Positions 49,342 through 61,210 of a DNA stretch of 64,000 bases are shown one piece after another. The notes below the pieces were generated by a model. That model searched no databases, had not been told where the DNA came from, and was given only the letters and a program-made list of their open reading frames with translations. Source of the DNA: Eriocheir sinensis (lineage: Eukaryota > Arthropoda > Malacostraca > Decapoda > Varunidae); NCBI RefSeq assembly GCF_024679095.1, contig NC_066517.1, positions 20,014,893 through 20,078,892 on the forward strand, read 5' to 3'. A program made the position numbers and the translations under genes. Within the stretch, counting starts at the first letter, position 1. Each line of letters opens with the position of its first letter.

Positions 49342-49518
49342 TATGGGAGGAAAAGCAAAGGTTGACAACAAGAATGAGGGAAAGTTAGCTGTAAATGGTG
49401 TGAGAAAGCGAAAGTGAGCGAGAGAACAGGAAACTGGTGAGAGAGAGAGAAGCAATGAAAAGCGTGAAAGACCAATCATTGAAGAGCATGTTGTGTCACC
49501 GTGATTTCGTCTAACGTG

Positions 49519-49519
49519 T

Positions 49520-49551
<32 letters not shown>

Positions 49552-49661
49552 AGACGCCTAAACCTGTTCTGCTTATATTCATTACCTGACCCGATGCAAC
49601 GCCTCACCTGCCTGTCTCAGGTAACGTGGCTTGCGGGGACATTGACTGGCCTAACGTGACG

Positions 49662-49730
<69 letters not shown>
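49519..49730. repeat. (TG)n and (CA)n microsatellites
   Basis: TG at 49519-49548 and CA at 49663-49730, again in opposite sense, 114 bp apart. Confidence 0.92.
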
Positions 49731-49734
<4 letters not shown>

Positions 49735-50312
49735 TGCATGCCATACAAAAATTAATTTCCTAAACTTTTTGAGACACGTGGATAATAATGATAGTAATGA
49801 TGAAAAAAACAATAACAGTAACACCAATAATAATGATGATAATAATTGTAGCAGGAAAGTGGTAAAATAATTATAATTTCACTAATAACAGAAAACAAAG
49901 ACTCTGATATCATAACAACACCCTAATCACGAACACGCCCGCTCATTTTCATTTCTTCTCAGTGAAAGTTCGTGGGAAAACTGTTCTGAATCCAACCTTG
50001 CCATTTTCCGTCTATAATTCATCGCTGCCAAGGCACTGCCACTGGTACGATCTGCCCTTCATCAGGAAAACAACTTGAGAAAAAGTACTATACCTAACTC
50101 GACACAGATTCGGTAACAAATCACGCGCAAGAGAATGATAACTTTAAGGGGTGTGTAAAGGCATGAAAAACAGATGGAGAAAAACAGATGGACGTCAGAA
50201 AAAGAGATCAGACTTCCTTGCTACGCCGGGCAAAACTCGGAGCATATCGCAGTAAAAAGCTCATTCAGAACTAGTCTCGATACTGTTAAACTAAAGTATC
50301 ACATTAAGAAAA

Positions 50313-50385
<73 letters not shown>

Positions 50386-50402
50386 GGCACACACACACAC
50401 AC
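50313..50402. repeat. (CA)n microsatellite
   Basis: CA run with one CATACAGG interruption near 50381. Confidence 0.95.
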
Positions 50403-50683
50403 GCTCACGCAGCAATCAATCATATATAAGAAGTGAAAACAATAAAAAATCAATAATAGTAATAAATTAAATCACATACTTTGCTGCGGAAAAAAAATAT
50501 ATCGTGAGAGGATAGTGCTACACCAGACCTTATAGAGTTCCTTTAGAGGCAGGCACACAGGCAGAGATAGTAAGGAATCACGTCAAAGAGAGGTGAGAAT
50601 GATGTGGGGAAAAAAATATGACGCAGGTACAAAAAATATCGTCGACAGGTGAATAAGTCCTGCTAGAAAGGTAACATGTGCCA

Positions 50684-50985
<302 letters not shown>

Positions 50986-51779
50986 TTATCTTTACCTTTC
51001 TATCTAGTATTTTTCTCTCTATCTATGTATCTGCATTCTTTTCCTTTTCAGACAGACAAAAACAGCTTTCCTCGCTTATGGTGGTTTGTTGGGGTGTACA
51101 TTTCACTCTTTGACTCGGCTTTCAGTATCAACACTTAATTATTAACAGAACGCGAACCATAAATAGATGACACATTGTGGCCACATCACCAAATGAGACA
51201 TTCTTTTTTTCAGTTTTTTTTCTTTTTTTTCATCTCGTTTTCTTTTTTTTTTTTTTTTTTTAGGAGCAGCTAATTGAGATGACCTTTTTTGTATTCCTTT
51301 CGTTTACCTCTTCTTAAGCGTCTTCACCGTACCAAAAGAAATCGGATCATTCATATGGGGTATATTTCTGATTTCTTTATTTTGAGATCATTTTTATATC
51401 TTCTTTTGGTAAACTTTTGTTCTTTCGTGTCCATTCTTTTCTCAAAGTGAGTTGATAACATCTAAATGAGTCACCACCAAAACGCACGGGCTGTATTTTT
51501 AAACTTAATGCATACCGTTGACAGGAACATGATTAATCGAGTAGACGAAGCATGTCACCACATCACTATCACCAACTCCATAGTCACCACTACACACGCA
51601 TCACCATCACATCACAACACAGCACGGGGACACGGGGACTCCCAGGGGTGGGTCTTCTTCTTGAGACGGACACTGAGTCCTCGCACGTGGCAGGACCCTC
51701 GACTGTCATCCTTTGAGGATATCCTTCACTACAGGCGATAGGTGTTGAGGCGGCGCTTTGGTCACTGATAAAGACGACA
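50986..51779. other. Intergenic stretch
   Basis: Contains poly-T followed by AGGAGCAGC at about 51247-51275, a partial relative of the repeat at 12500-12620. No gene supported. Confidence 0.5.
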
Positions 51780-52270
51780 CAACAGTTCCCAGGCGCGACT
51801 TTCGGTCAGTTTCAGTCACTAAGAAGTCTGTTGAAATGTTCCCATACCCGTGTTTCAGTCCGTTTCAGTCATTAGTCTGTTAACAGGTTCTCATGCGCGT
51901 TGCAGTCACTGTTGCCGTCATAAGTTTCAAGATGCATGTTTCAGTTATTCCTTCCCTTCAGCAAGCTCCCAGTCTCGTGTTTCACTCACTCGTCTGATCC
52001 CAGGCGCTTGTATCAGTTCCTTTTTTTATGTTTCTGTCGCTTGTCTCCGTTAACAGGTTACTGACCCGTGTTTTAGTCATTTATCTGTCAACAGGGTCCT
52101 GAAGCATGTTACAACCACTTATCTCTGTTAACAGTTTCACAAACTCGTGTCACAGTCATTCATTCTGGTTCCTACATTCCCAGGCGCCTGTTTCAGTCCC
52201 TCGTCTCTGTTGACAGGTTATCGGATGGGTTTCAGTCACTCTTCCCAATTAATATGTTAATTCCGGCATG
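51780..52270. repeat. Degenerate tandem array, period about 55-65 bp, around eight units
   Basis: Repeated pieces are CGTGTTTCAGTCACT, CGTCTCTGTTAACAGGTT and CCCAGGCGC. Reading frames change between units, so this is not a coding repeat. Confidence 0.8.
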
Positions 52271-52872
52271 TTTTAGTCCGTTTCTGTGTATGGGTGTCCG
52301 GTTCGTCTTTTGGTCCCTCGTCGTCGTGTCAGCACGGCACGGCCACGTACCCAGGACGGCTTCATGCTTGCTTGCGCGCAGGCTAGAGGACGGGCGGGGA
52401 CTGAGGGGTCAGACCCCTCGCAGCGCTGCGCTCTGCCGCAGCGACTGGGCGTGGAGGTGACCTGACCGACTTACCAGTTTCCTAAATGTCGCGAAGCATT
52501 GCAGGCGGGGGGCAGTGGGGGAGGCTGAGACGAGTGCCAAGCGGAGGCTGCAGCTCGGTAAGATGCCACTCGCCAAGCCACTGGTAGCCATGAAACCTGC
52601 TCTCGGCCTCATAAAAAGGCTGTGAATGTGAAGCGTGCAGGCCTCACCTCACTGCATCACTCATGGCTGCTTCAGCTCGTTGTCTGTCTTATGCTTTAAC
52701 TACGGAAGTATTGTCTTTGGGTTTTTTGTACATGCAGGTTTTGTCCCGTGGGTGTTTTGTCCAGTGGAAATTTTATCCGTGCTCCGATTATTCTTTGACG
52801 TCAACCGTGAGCCTAGATGGGTAACTTTTAATCAAGAAAATGAATCCCACTTCTGAACATGAAGTAGTGTGG
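52271..52872. other. GC-rich stretch, possible promoter, no confirmed gene
   Basis: 52320-52620 is much more GC-rich than its surroundings. CATAAAAAGG near 52609 followed by ATGGCTGCTTCAGC at 52662 resembles the TATA-to-ATG layout of the Gly-rich genes, but the frame that follows has no recognisable signal peptide or family. Confidence 0.25.
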
Positions 52873-53165
52873 AAACACAAGAACATAAGACCATACGGAG
52901 TCTGCATGAGGTCATTCGGCCTACACATAACAGCTCCTGGTAAACTTATCCATGAATTCACTTAACCTTTTATGGAAGGTATCTATCATATCAACACTCA
53001 GACACCTCATGGTTGCAAAGTCTGTTCAACTCAGCTACCACTCTAATAGTAACTCCTTGTTTATGCCCTTATTAAGCTTACACTTATCTGATTTGAACCC
53101 ATTGCCACGAGTTATACCCTGAACTTATTTAAATCACCTTTGTTAGTGCCCTTTGTCAAACGTAA
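52873..53165 (+). repeat. Dispersed repeat beginning AAGAACATAAGACCATACGG
   Basis: Contains AGTCTGCATGAGGTCATTCG, GGCCTACACATAACAGCTCC, TCCATGAATTCACTTAACC and CTTATTTAAATCACC. The start matches an interspersed repeat head seen widely in arthropods, and the fragment AAGAACATAAGAACGTAAGG at about 60930 is a short relative. Family not assigned. Confidence 0.5.
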
Positions 53166-53500
53166 ATTTTAATCAAGGCTCCGCGCACCCGTCGCCTTTC
53201 CAAATAATGCAAATTTAGACCCTAAACAACTGGCAATCACTTTAGATATTAGCGCCCATCCTCAAGTGTTCATCGAGTGTTTGGTCTGTCGTTGATAAAG
53301 TTCCCGATCATTGTGAGAACCTGAAGGAGCGTGACCCTTTTGTATTGTTCTTTTTTTCTTACTCAACAAATGAAGTAATGTGTACCACTGTACAAGTACT
53401 ATTAGGTGCTATATGTGCATAAACGATAGTGGCAGGGAGTATTGTTCCATTAAGAAATACAAAATGTATTTATCATTAATTCAACATATAGAGACTAGTT
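53166..53500. other. Intergenic stretch
   Basis: AT-rich; nothing supported. Confidence 0.55.
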
Positions 53501-53504
53501 GAAT

Positions 53505-53722
53505 GCAAAGAAAATTAGGTAAATGTTTCAATGAGTCATTACGGTATGTTCTATAAATTTTGTTATGCAGTATGTAGTTTGATATAAAGAAAATTAGGTA
53601 AAAGTTTCAATGAGTTATTATCTTTTATAAATTATGTTATGACGTATGTAGTTTAATATAAAGACAATGAGGTAAAAGTTTCAGTAAGTTATTATCTTTT
53701 ACAAATTATGTTATGACGTATG
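53505..53722. repeat. Three-unit tandem repeat, 74-79 bp period
   Basis: Units contain AAAGAAAATTAGGTAAA, GTTTCAATGAGTTATTA, TATAAATTATGTTATGACG and TATGTAGTTT. The last unit ends in TATGTGTTTG. Confidence 0.88.
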
Positions 53723-54805
53723 TGTTTGCATGTAGGTCTGTTCAGCTAACACTGCAAACATAATTGTAAGTTATGGCCATACAGTAAACTATCTGAGGCG
53801 TGGCCGTGAAGGGGGAGGGGAAGACGTCGGGGGGTCCCTGCGGGTGGTGTGTCGCCTCTTCTCGAGCTCACTGATCTTGCAACATTTCCGTCCGCACGTC
53901 GCCTTGAGTCGTGGAGGTGGTCTTGCTGTGCTCGCATCCACGCTTTGATCTTTACTCCGCCAGGCATGACCGATACATAAAATTATCTCGCACATTATGA
54001 GCAGCCTCCGAGGTGAGGCAAACCCGTGAGAGGTCGTAGCTACTCGTGTGCATGTCTCGCTTTTTACTCTCGTCGCCGCGTATGACCGTCACGTGGAATC
54101 AACTTTCACGTCATTGACAGCTACTGCGATGACACACGTGGGATAAAACTCGAGGCCACCACTACGCAGGAAAATGATACGCGTTACTTGTATAGTAGTG
54201 CTTACATTTTTGTCAAGGTGACCCGCGGATCTGACAAAGGAAACACACAAGAATAACACATGAAAGTATAATTCTTTACTTGCACTAATACTGTTTTCAG
54301 TGGCAAAAAAGACAACCAAGAAACGAGAAAAATATGACCAGAAAAATTCTACTTCAGCAAGTTGACAGATGAATCCAAAGAGAAACGATCATCGTACACT
54401 TATATATACAACTTTCAACAACACGTTAATCTGCATATTTTGATTGTATGTTGTCATGTAAGAATAATTCATAAGGACTAATATAAATTATATGAAACAA
54501 TACAACGTCCAAGCCTAACAAATTGACTGGGCAGACAGAAGAACCGAGACGAAATATAATTATATAGTTAAAGGTATTATTAATGGCGTGTACGATAAAA
54601 TTGTTGAGGAGCGCTTTATAGTGGTTTGATTTTACGTCATTTAACTGTACTTTGTTTTCGTCATTATTTATTTGTATCATTAAGAGAAAGCAAACACCGC
54701 ACATCACTTCATTTTTTATATGTCTGAATAATATTTACTTGTCATTAAGGAAACCGCACCATCTCTCAATTGAGATAAAAAAGAAAGAAGAACCGCAGCA
54801 TCATT

Positions 54806-54808
<3 letters not shown>
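53723..54808. other. Intergenic stretch
   Basis: A GC-rich island at about 53790-53960 on otherwise AT-rich sequence. No gene supported. Confidence 0.5.

Positions 54809-54876
<68 letters not shown>
54809..54876. repeat. (CA)n microsatellite
   Basis: A 68 bp CA run. Confidence 0.95.
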
Positions 54877-54877
<1 letters not shown>

Positions 54878-55988
54878 CCCGCACATAATCACATCACACC
54901 AAGTTACCCGATTTCAGCGACAAGGAAAAGCGCATACCAGGCAAGGAGAACGCCAGGTGCCGCAAGAACTGCACAAGTAACTTCCCCCGGTGACCTGAAC
55001 ACCTGCGGAGTCGTGACCTTGAGCGGGAAACAGATGAGGGAGGGAAGGGAGCGGGGCGGGGCGGAGGTGGAGTTGGAAAGTAAAAGTAACGGGGCAGCTT
55101 TCGATACAGTGAGCAACAGCAGCAGCGAGTATTAGTCCAATGCAGGATAACGCCCTTTCCCAATGACCTTCACCTCTCCTGCCATGAGTCTAATTTCTTT
55201 TCTTCACATGGTTTTCTCTTTGCCCCGACTCTTACAGATTCTGGGTTTCTCCTCTGCTACTTGGGTTGTCCGTCTGTTAACATACGTTGTATGTCAATGT
55301 GTTTTAATTTTACTCTTAACCGTCATTAAATTGTCTCCAGTGATCGTCTGGTCTCTACTCCATGATGTTCGCTTCTCTCTCAATGTTATACCCAGCATTT
55401 CTCTTTCCATTACCTTTTGTCTATTGATTTATTCATGTTATTTTCTTCTTATCTTTCAATTTTGTACCCACCATGAGGTTTCACAGCAAGAGGAGACACA
55501 TCAAGAAACTATAGATAAGCTGTTACCTGATAGATATGAAGAATAAAAAAATCAATAGATAAGATAAAATAAGACTAGAAAAAACAAGTAGATAGTAAAT
55601 GATGAAAAAAAATATTGAGGTACTAAATAGCAAAAGATAAGAAAGTAACTCAACAAGGCGGCGTAGGTATGAAGACTTGGAAAGGTATACTATCTTGGAA
55701 GCAAATTCATTTCTGCAGGTGACTCGGAATTAGGTGTGGTGGACCGATCACTGTATAAGGCAGAGCACCAAATGATACAGTTTAACCTTTTCTTTATTTT
55801 TCATTTACTGCAGAAAGAACAGCGAAGGGAAAGGAGACAAAAGGACCGTTAAGGAGAAACAGAGCAAAGGTGAACAGGAAACGAAAGTAAGAATGAGGTG
55901 GAAGAAAAAATGATGGGCATAGCCTTAGACACAATTACCTATTTTTCTTGTAATAAATTAAAGGATGGTGATCAGAAGGTTGGTGTCC

Positions 55989-55989
<1 letters not shown>
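54877..55989. other. Intergenic stretch
   Basis: One 127-residue hydrophobic frame at 55163-55546 has no recognised family or promoter and is probably chance in T-rich sequence. Nothing else supported. Confidence 0.5.

Positions 55990-56075
<86 letters not shown>
55990..56075. repeat. (TA)n microsatellite
   Basis: TA run with one TTTA interruption at 56005. Confidence 0.95.
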
Positions 56076-56077
<2 letters not shown>

Positions 56078-56289
56078 TTTCTATTATCATTATTTTAAGG
56101 TGAAAGAGAATCAAAGAAAGTCGTTTTAATTAGCATTATCAAACACGCCTTTAAGGAGCGGAAATGGAAAGCCAAATACTCCAGTAGCAACAGAGAGAGA
56201 GAGAGAGACGATTATATGACCATGACTCATAAAACAGATAAAAGAACACAGCGGGGATTGCCAAGTGCTTATCGCCATCATTATCTCTC

Positions 56290-56700
56290 TGAAACCCTTT
56301 TGGATGATAAGGGAAATGGCTTTCATAATCTGAACAAATACTTGATAGGGAAGCTTTAAAGTGATCAATGAAAAGGTTCAATAATCATCACATATAAATA
56401 ATAAAGAAAATTTGGGGGACGATAAAGAAAAGCCTTTAAAATCAGAGCATATTCATTATAATAAAAAAAATCGGGAAAGATGAAGAAAAGGATTCAATAA
56501 TTATAGCAAATACATAAAGATAATTATAATTTGGGGGTTGACAAAGAAAAGGGTTTAAATAGCAGTTACGTAAGAAGAAAAAAATTGGGGTGATAAAGGA
56601 AAGTCAAATACCAGAAAAATACATCATAAAGAATATTTTGGAGGTAATATAAGAAATGGTAAAACTCATAGCCAATACTTGATGAAGAAAAATTTGTGTG
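56290..56700. repeat. Degenerate tandem array, period about 65-75 bp, about six units
   Basis: Units share ATAAAGAAAATTTGGGGG, GATAAAGAAAAG, TTTAAAAT or TTCAATAAT, and AATACATA. Copies differ by many substitutions and small indels. Confidence 0.75.
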
Positions 56701-57225
56701 AATAATCAAAGGTTTTCATTTTCTATCTATTATTCGCTAAGGTTTAAAGTCCTTCAGTGGGAGCGAATCAGGACGCCTCTCCAACACACTGATAACATTT
56801 CCCAACGTGTCCTATCTTATCTAAAGTGTTGCAGATTGGCTCTTTGTGTTTCTTTGCCCTTGAAATGCTTCTTTACTCGTAAAAAAATAGCAATCATATA
56901 ATATAATATGCTCAGAAGCAGAAGACAGACTTATGTATACGTGTGAAAAACTAAGAGTGAAAAGTTATAGACACCTAAATAATGATTGATATAATAAAAC
57001 GAAAATTATGTAAACATACCGTATTTATAGTGAAAGATTTTTGTAAACTCATCATTAATACACAAAAGCGAAAACAATGTAACATGTACTATTTTCCCTA
57101 TACACCGTAATAAGAAATAAAAAAAACTTCGAACATTATGCAAAGAAAGTCTGTTCTTTCAATTATTGCCTTACGTTCAGTAGAGGAAAAAATTTATAAA
57201 ATCCCATGGTTATCAAAGGTCACCA

Positions 57226-57228
<3 letters not shown>
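56701..57228. other. Intergenic stretch
   Basis: AT-rich; nothing supported. Confidence 0.55.
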
Positions 57229-57264
<36 letters not shown>

Positions 57265-57274
57265 CGCGCGTGTA

Positions 57275-57333
<59 letters not shown>
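57229..57333. repeat. (TG)n-(CG)n-(TG)n-(GA)n compound microsatellite
   Basis: A CGCGCGCGCGCG core of about 14 bp sits inside TG runs, followed by GA. Alternating purine-pyrimidine sequence of this kind can adopt Z-DNA. Confidence 0.9.
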
Positions 57334-57335
<2 letters not shown>

Positions 57336-57569
57336 ATATATAACCCACCACAAACAGCTATCGCAAAGGACGCCTATATAACGCCCACAATAAGACAGTC
57401 GCTTATCACAAGAACCCCGAGAGCAGTTTTACACCGTCACTCCCATAGATCAATGGTTTCGTTATCTCTTCCCTTCACCGACTGTCGCAAAATGAAGCGT
57501 GGTGTTAAATTTCATCTTGCCCTCAACAGTTTAGGAATATACAGCATCTGGTTCACCTGTTCCCCTTTC

Positions 57570-58850
57570 ACCAACCTGCCTTCTCCTTCATCTTCCCCTT
57601 CTGTATTTTCTTTTCTTTTTCCTATTCTTCCTCTGTCCTTACACTCCCCTCCCTTTCACCCTCCCCCATTATCACCTTTTTCTCACTCGTCTTTCCTTTC
57701 CCCACCTTCTCCTTCTTTTCCTTTCCCATTCCTGTCCCCTCCATCACCATTTTCTCATTCGTATTTCCTTTTTTCCACCGTCCCTCTTCCTTTATCGTCT
57801 AACTCTCCCTTTCCTTCCCCTTCCATTCCCCTTCCCTTCCCTTCTTCTTCTTTCCTCTCCTTCCCCTTTCTTAACCGTCTAGTTATCCCTTTCTTTCCCT
57901 TTTCTTTCCCCTTTTCTTTCCCCCTTTCTTTGCCGTATATTTATCCCTTTCCTTCCCCCTTCCTTCCCGGGTGACACCTCTCCCCCGTGACTTATATTGA
58001 CAGCCGTTATCTCTTGTTATCATACTTACCTGATTGACCGTGTAAATGGCTCCCAGAAAGCCCCACCTGCCCCTCTTACCCTACCTTCTACTTTCCCCCT
58101 CTTCCTTTCCTCCATCCTTTTCTTCTATTCCTTTCATTTTGCCTTTTTCCTTTTCTCTTACTCTTTTATCTTCTTACTGTTCTCTTTCCATGCTCTGCCC
58201 AAACTCTTTTCTTTCCAACTTTTAACTTTTCATTTTCTTTATCCTTTTCTTTCCTCTCCTGTCACCGTTTCCATTCCTTCTCCCCTTTCCCATTCCTTCC
58301 TTCCGTCCTCCTTCCACATTTTTCATTCCCTTGCTTACCCTCAGCAGGTTCGTTTTTTCCCCTTTCATTCATCTCTTTCTCACCCCTTCTTTCCTTCTCT
58401 CTTACCTTCCTCTTTCCTTCACCTTAACCTCTTCCCCGTTTGCTTCCGTTTCTTACTTCCCTTTCCTTTCCCTCTTACTCTTTCCTAACCTTTTGTTTTA
58501 TCCTCTTCTTCCTTTCCTCTCCCGTTTTCTTCCTTTTGCCCTTTTCCCTCCCATACTCTTTTTCCCGTCCCTCTTACTCTCCTTTTCGTTAACCTTTCTT
58601 TTTCCTCTTTCCCTTTCCTTACCTTTCGTTTTACCCTTATTTTCCCTTACTCCTCCGTTTTCTTCCTCTTGCTCATCTTTTTTCCCTTTCCATACTCCCC
58701 TTTATTTTCTTCCCTCTCATTCCTTTCCTTCCGTTAGCCTTTCCTTTATCAGTCTCCACTCCTCCTCGTCCCTTCTACCCACCCTCTCTGTTTATCACCC
58801 CCCGCCCCTTTCCTCCCTCCTTAGCCTGTCTCCCCTCTCCTTGTACAGTC
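57570..58850. repeat. Polypyrimidine tract, about 1.3 kb
   Basis: C/T-dominated with loose CCTTTTCTTTCCCCTTCC units, mirrored in composition by the purine tract at 42060-43090. The Ser/Leu/Phe/Pro frames are artefacts. Confidence 0.85.
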
Positions 58851-59188
58851 GTGGGAGACAAGTGATGACAGTTTTCAAAATGTTTCGGACGCCGCTAGCG
58901 AAAGACGGCAACTATCCAGCAGAACTACATTCGAGTTATATGTGACGTATAATGTGTGTGTGTGTGTGTGTGTGGGTGTGCTCACGAATCAAAGAGTGGG
59001 TGTGGGTGTGAGAGAGATATATTTAAGGATTTTTCTTATGAAACTGTGAGCATCAACTGGACGACGATTGTTTCTTTAAGAAAAATATGTTATGAATGCT
59101 CTTGTTTCCACTAGTGCACGCTCTGTAATAAGACTTTTGCATTACATAAGCTAAATATTTGCTTGGCTTTGGTCACCAGTGTGTGTTC

Positions 59189-59231
<43 letters not shown>

Positions 59232-60520
59232 ATTTCTCTTAAGAGAAAAAGTTACTGCAAAATAATAGCCTACTTTTCTTAAATGCATAATAATAACTTA
59301 GTATTCGTAAATGCAAAGTAATAGCCTAGTTTCATAAATGCAAACAAATCGTTTAATATTCTTAAATGCAAAATAATAGCTTTGTATTTCAGCTCAATTC
59401 ATAATAGCCGACTAGTTTCCTAAATGCCCCGCCTGGCATGGTCGATGACGTCATTGCATAACATTGTCAAGCGAGAGTTAAATGGTGGTATCATTATATA
59501 TTTTTAGACCATATCAGAATTTTTGTGCACGTTATCAATGTTTTCGTCGTATTTTCTTAGCGAGGACGTTGCAGGAATGGATACAACATTTATTCATATG
59601 CATAATAGCGTTGTAAACAACTTTATCTGTCCCTGACTAAATTTGAACGAAATGTAAAGAGACATTTTCGTCCGCGAATTTAAAACTTGTTATCACTGTG
59701 CACAACTGACAAATTCATATCTAATAAATTATGGAGAGTGTATATGTAGTGACATATCTGAACATTAGCCTCCTTCCATGCGGTGTATATATTTTAAAGT
59801 CGGGGCCGGTGAACGAAACTCAGTGGACAGTGTGTCATCACTTGTGTCCCACGATTGTACCAGTCCCCTTCATCCCCTGACCGTATCTCCATCACACATT
59901 AACCTCGACCATTCATCACCAAGCTGCCATCGTATTTACATCTCGTCTCGTCTCGTCTCCTCTCAGGTCGGGCCATTTTCCTTCACCCTTCATGTTTTGT
60001 TTTGTTTTCATGATATTTTCTTCTTTATAATTATTTGTTCTGCTTTTCCTCTATTAATTTTTTTTTTCCTTTTTATAATTTCTTCCATAAATTTTCTTTT
60101 TTTATGACTTCTAATTATTTTTTTCGACCCTCCCTTTTTTCTTACTTCGTGAAATCTTTACACAAGTCTATCATCCTACTTAACAAAATGATTCACGGGT
60201 TGAAAAATTTTATACTATAAGGATAAGCCTCAACGTTTATATTTGCATTCCCTAGAAATTCGAAGATTGAAAATTGGAAAATGGCTCTTTGCTTTCGGTC
60301 CCATTTTCTTAATTTTGATATATGTACTTTGTCTCATTTTTTATCCTTTAATCTGTGAAGGATCACATCTACCAGCTTATCTCTTTGACGTTTTCATTAC
60401 CTTTTTTCTATCTTTTGAATTATAAACTTCGTAGCTTATAAGTGTTTTCCCACTGAATTGTAAACGATTACATGACACGTCCCATCCCTTCACCTTCGTT
60501 CGTATCTTCATATATTCTTT
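58851..60520. other. Intergenic stretch
   Basis: A (GA)n run at 59192-59228 and three copies of AAATGCAAA.TAATAGC near 59270-59380. No gene supported. Confidence 0.55.
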
Positions 60521-60529
60521 TCTCGTTAT

Positions 60530-61157
60530 CACAGGGCGCACATGACATGCTGATAGAAACCCAATGAAGAAGAATCTAATCTCGGACAGTGGCCTAAACA
60601 GCAATTACGAAACATTCTGCCCATAAACACGGACACAGACACTCACAGACATTCAAAGGCTAAGAAAATACACTGACAGAAACCCAGTGAGGAAGAATCG
60701 TACCTAGGATTAGCATCTTCAACCAACGAACATAGTGTCACGCCATCGTACATACCCATAAACTACAAGCACAAAAACTCACAGACACACAGCTTATAGA
60801 GACCAAATCAAGAAAAATCGAACCCATGACCAGCATCTTCATCAACCAACACATACGAATATCTGTGCTGCGCCAACGTACTTACCCATAAGCACAGACA
60901 CACCTTCACGAACATATAAGAACATAAGAACGTAAGGAGGTTAAGGCAAAGAAAACAAGACTACAGAGACCCAGGGAGGAAGAATTTAACTCGAACCAGA
61001 TTCTTCATCAACCAACACACGTGAACCTTTTTACCACACCTTCACATGCATGCACCCACAAACGCTGAAACTCTCAAAGACACAGGGAGGCTAAGAGAAC
61101 GTACTGATAGTGACCCAGTAAAGATAAATTGAACCCGGACCAGCATCCTGATCAACC

Positions 61158-61160
<3 letters not shown>
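60530..61160. repeat. Degenerate tandem array upstream of the SLC5 gene, period about 145-170 bp, four units
   Basis: Units share CCCATAAACAC.GACACA, CTCACAGACAC, GGCTAAGA, GACAGAAACCCAGTGAGGAA, GAATCGAACCC, CCAGCATCTTCATCAACCAA and CACACG. The last unit ends in the (CA)n run at 61158-61191, just before the start codon. Confidence 0.85.
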
Positions 61161-61191
<31 letters not shown>

Positions 61192-61210
61192 ACCACAGAC
61201 ATACATAAAC

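Noticed and set aside
55163..55546. 127-residue hydrophobic frame
   Set aside because: Looks membrane-like, but the region is T-rich, there is no recognised family, promoter or splice context, and the frame ends in an unremarkable hydrophilic tail.
57276..58945. Ser/Pro/Phe/Leu-rich frames
   Set aside because: They follow the polypyrimidine tract and change phase without any conserved motif.
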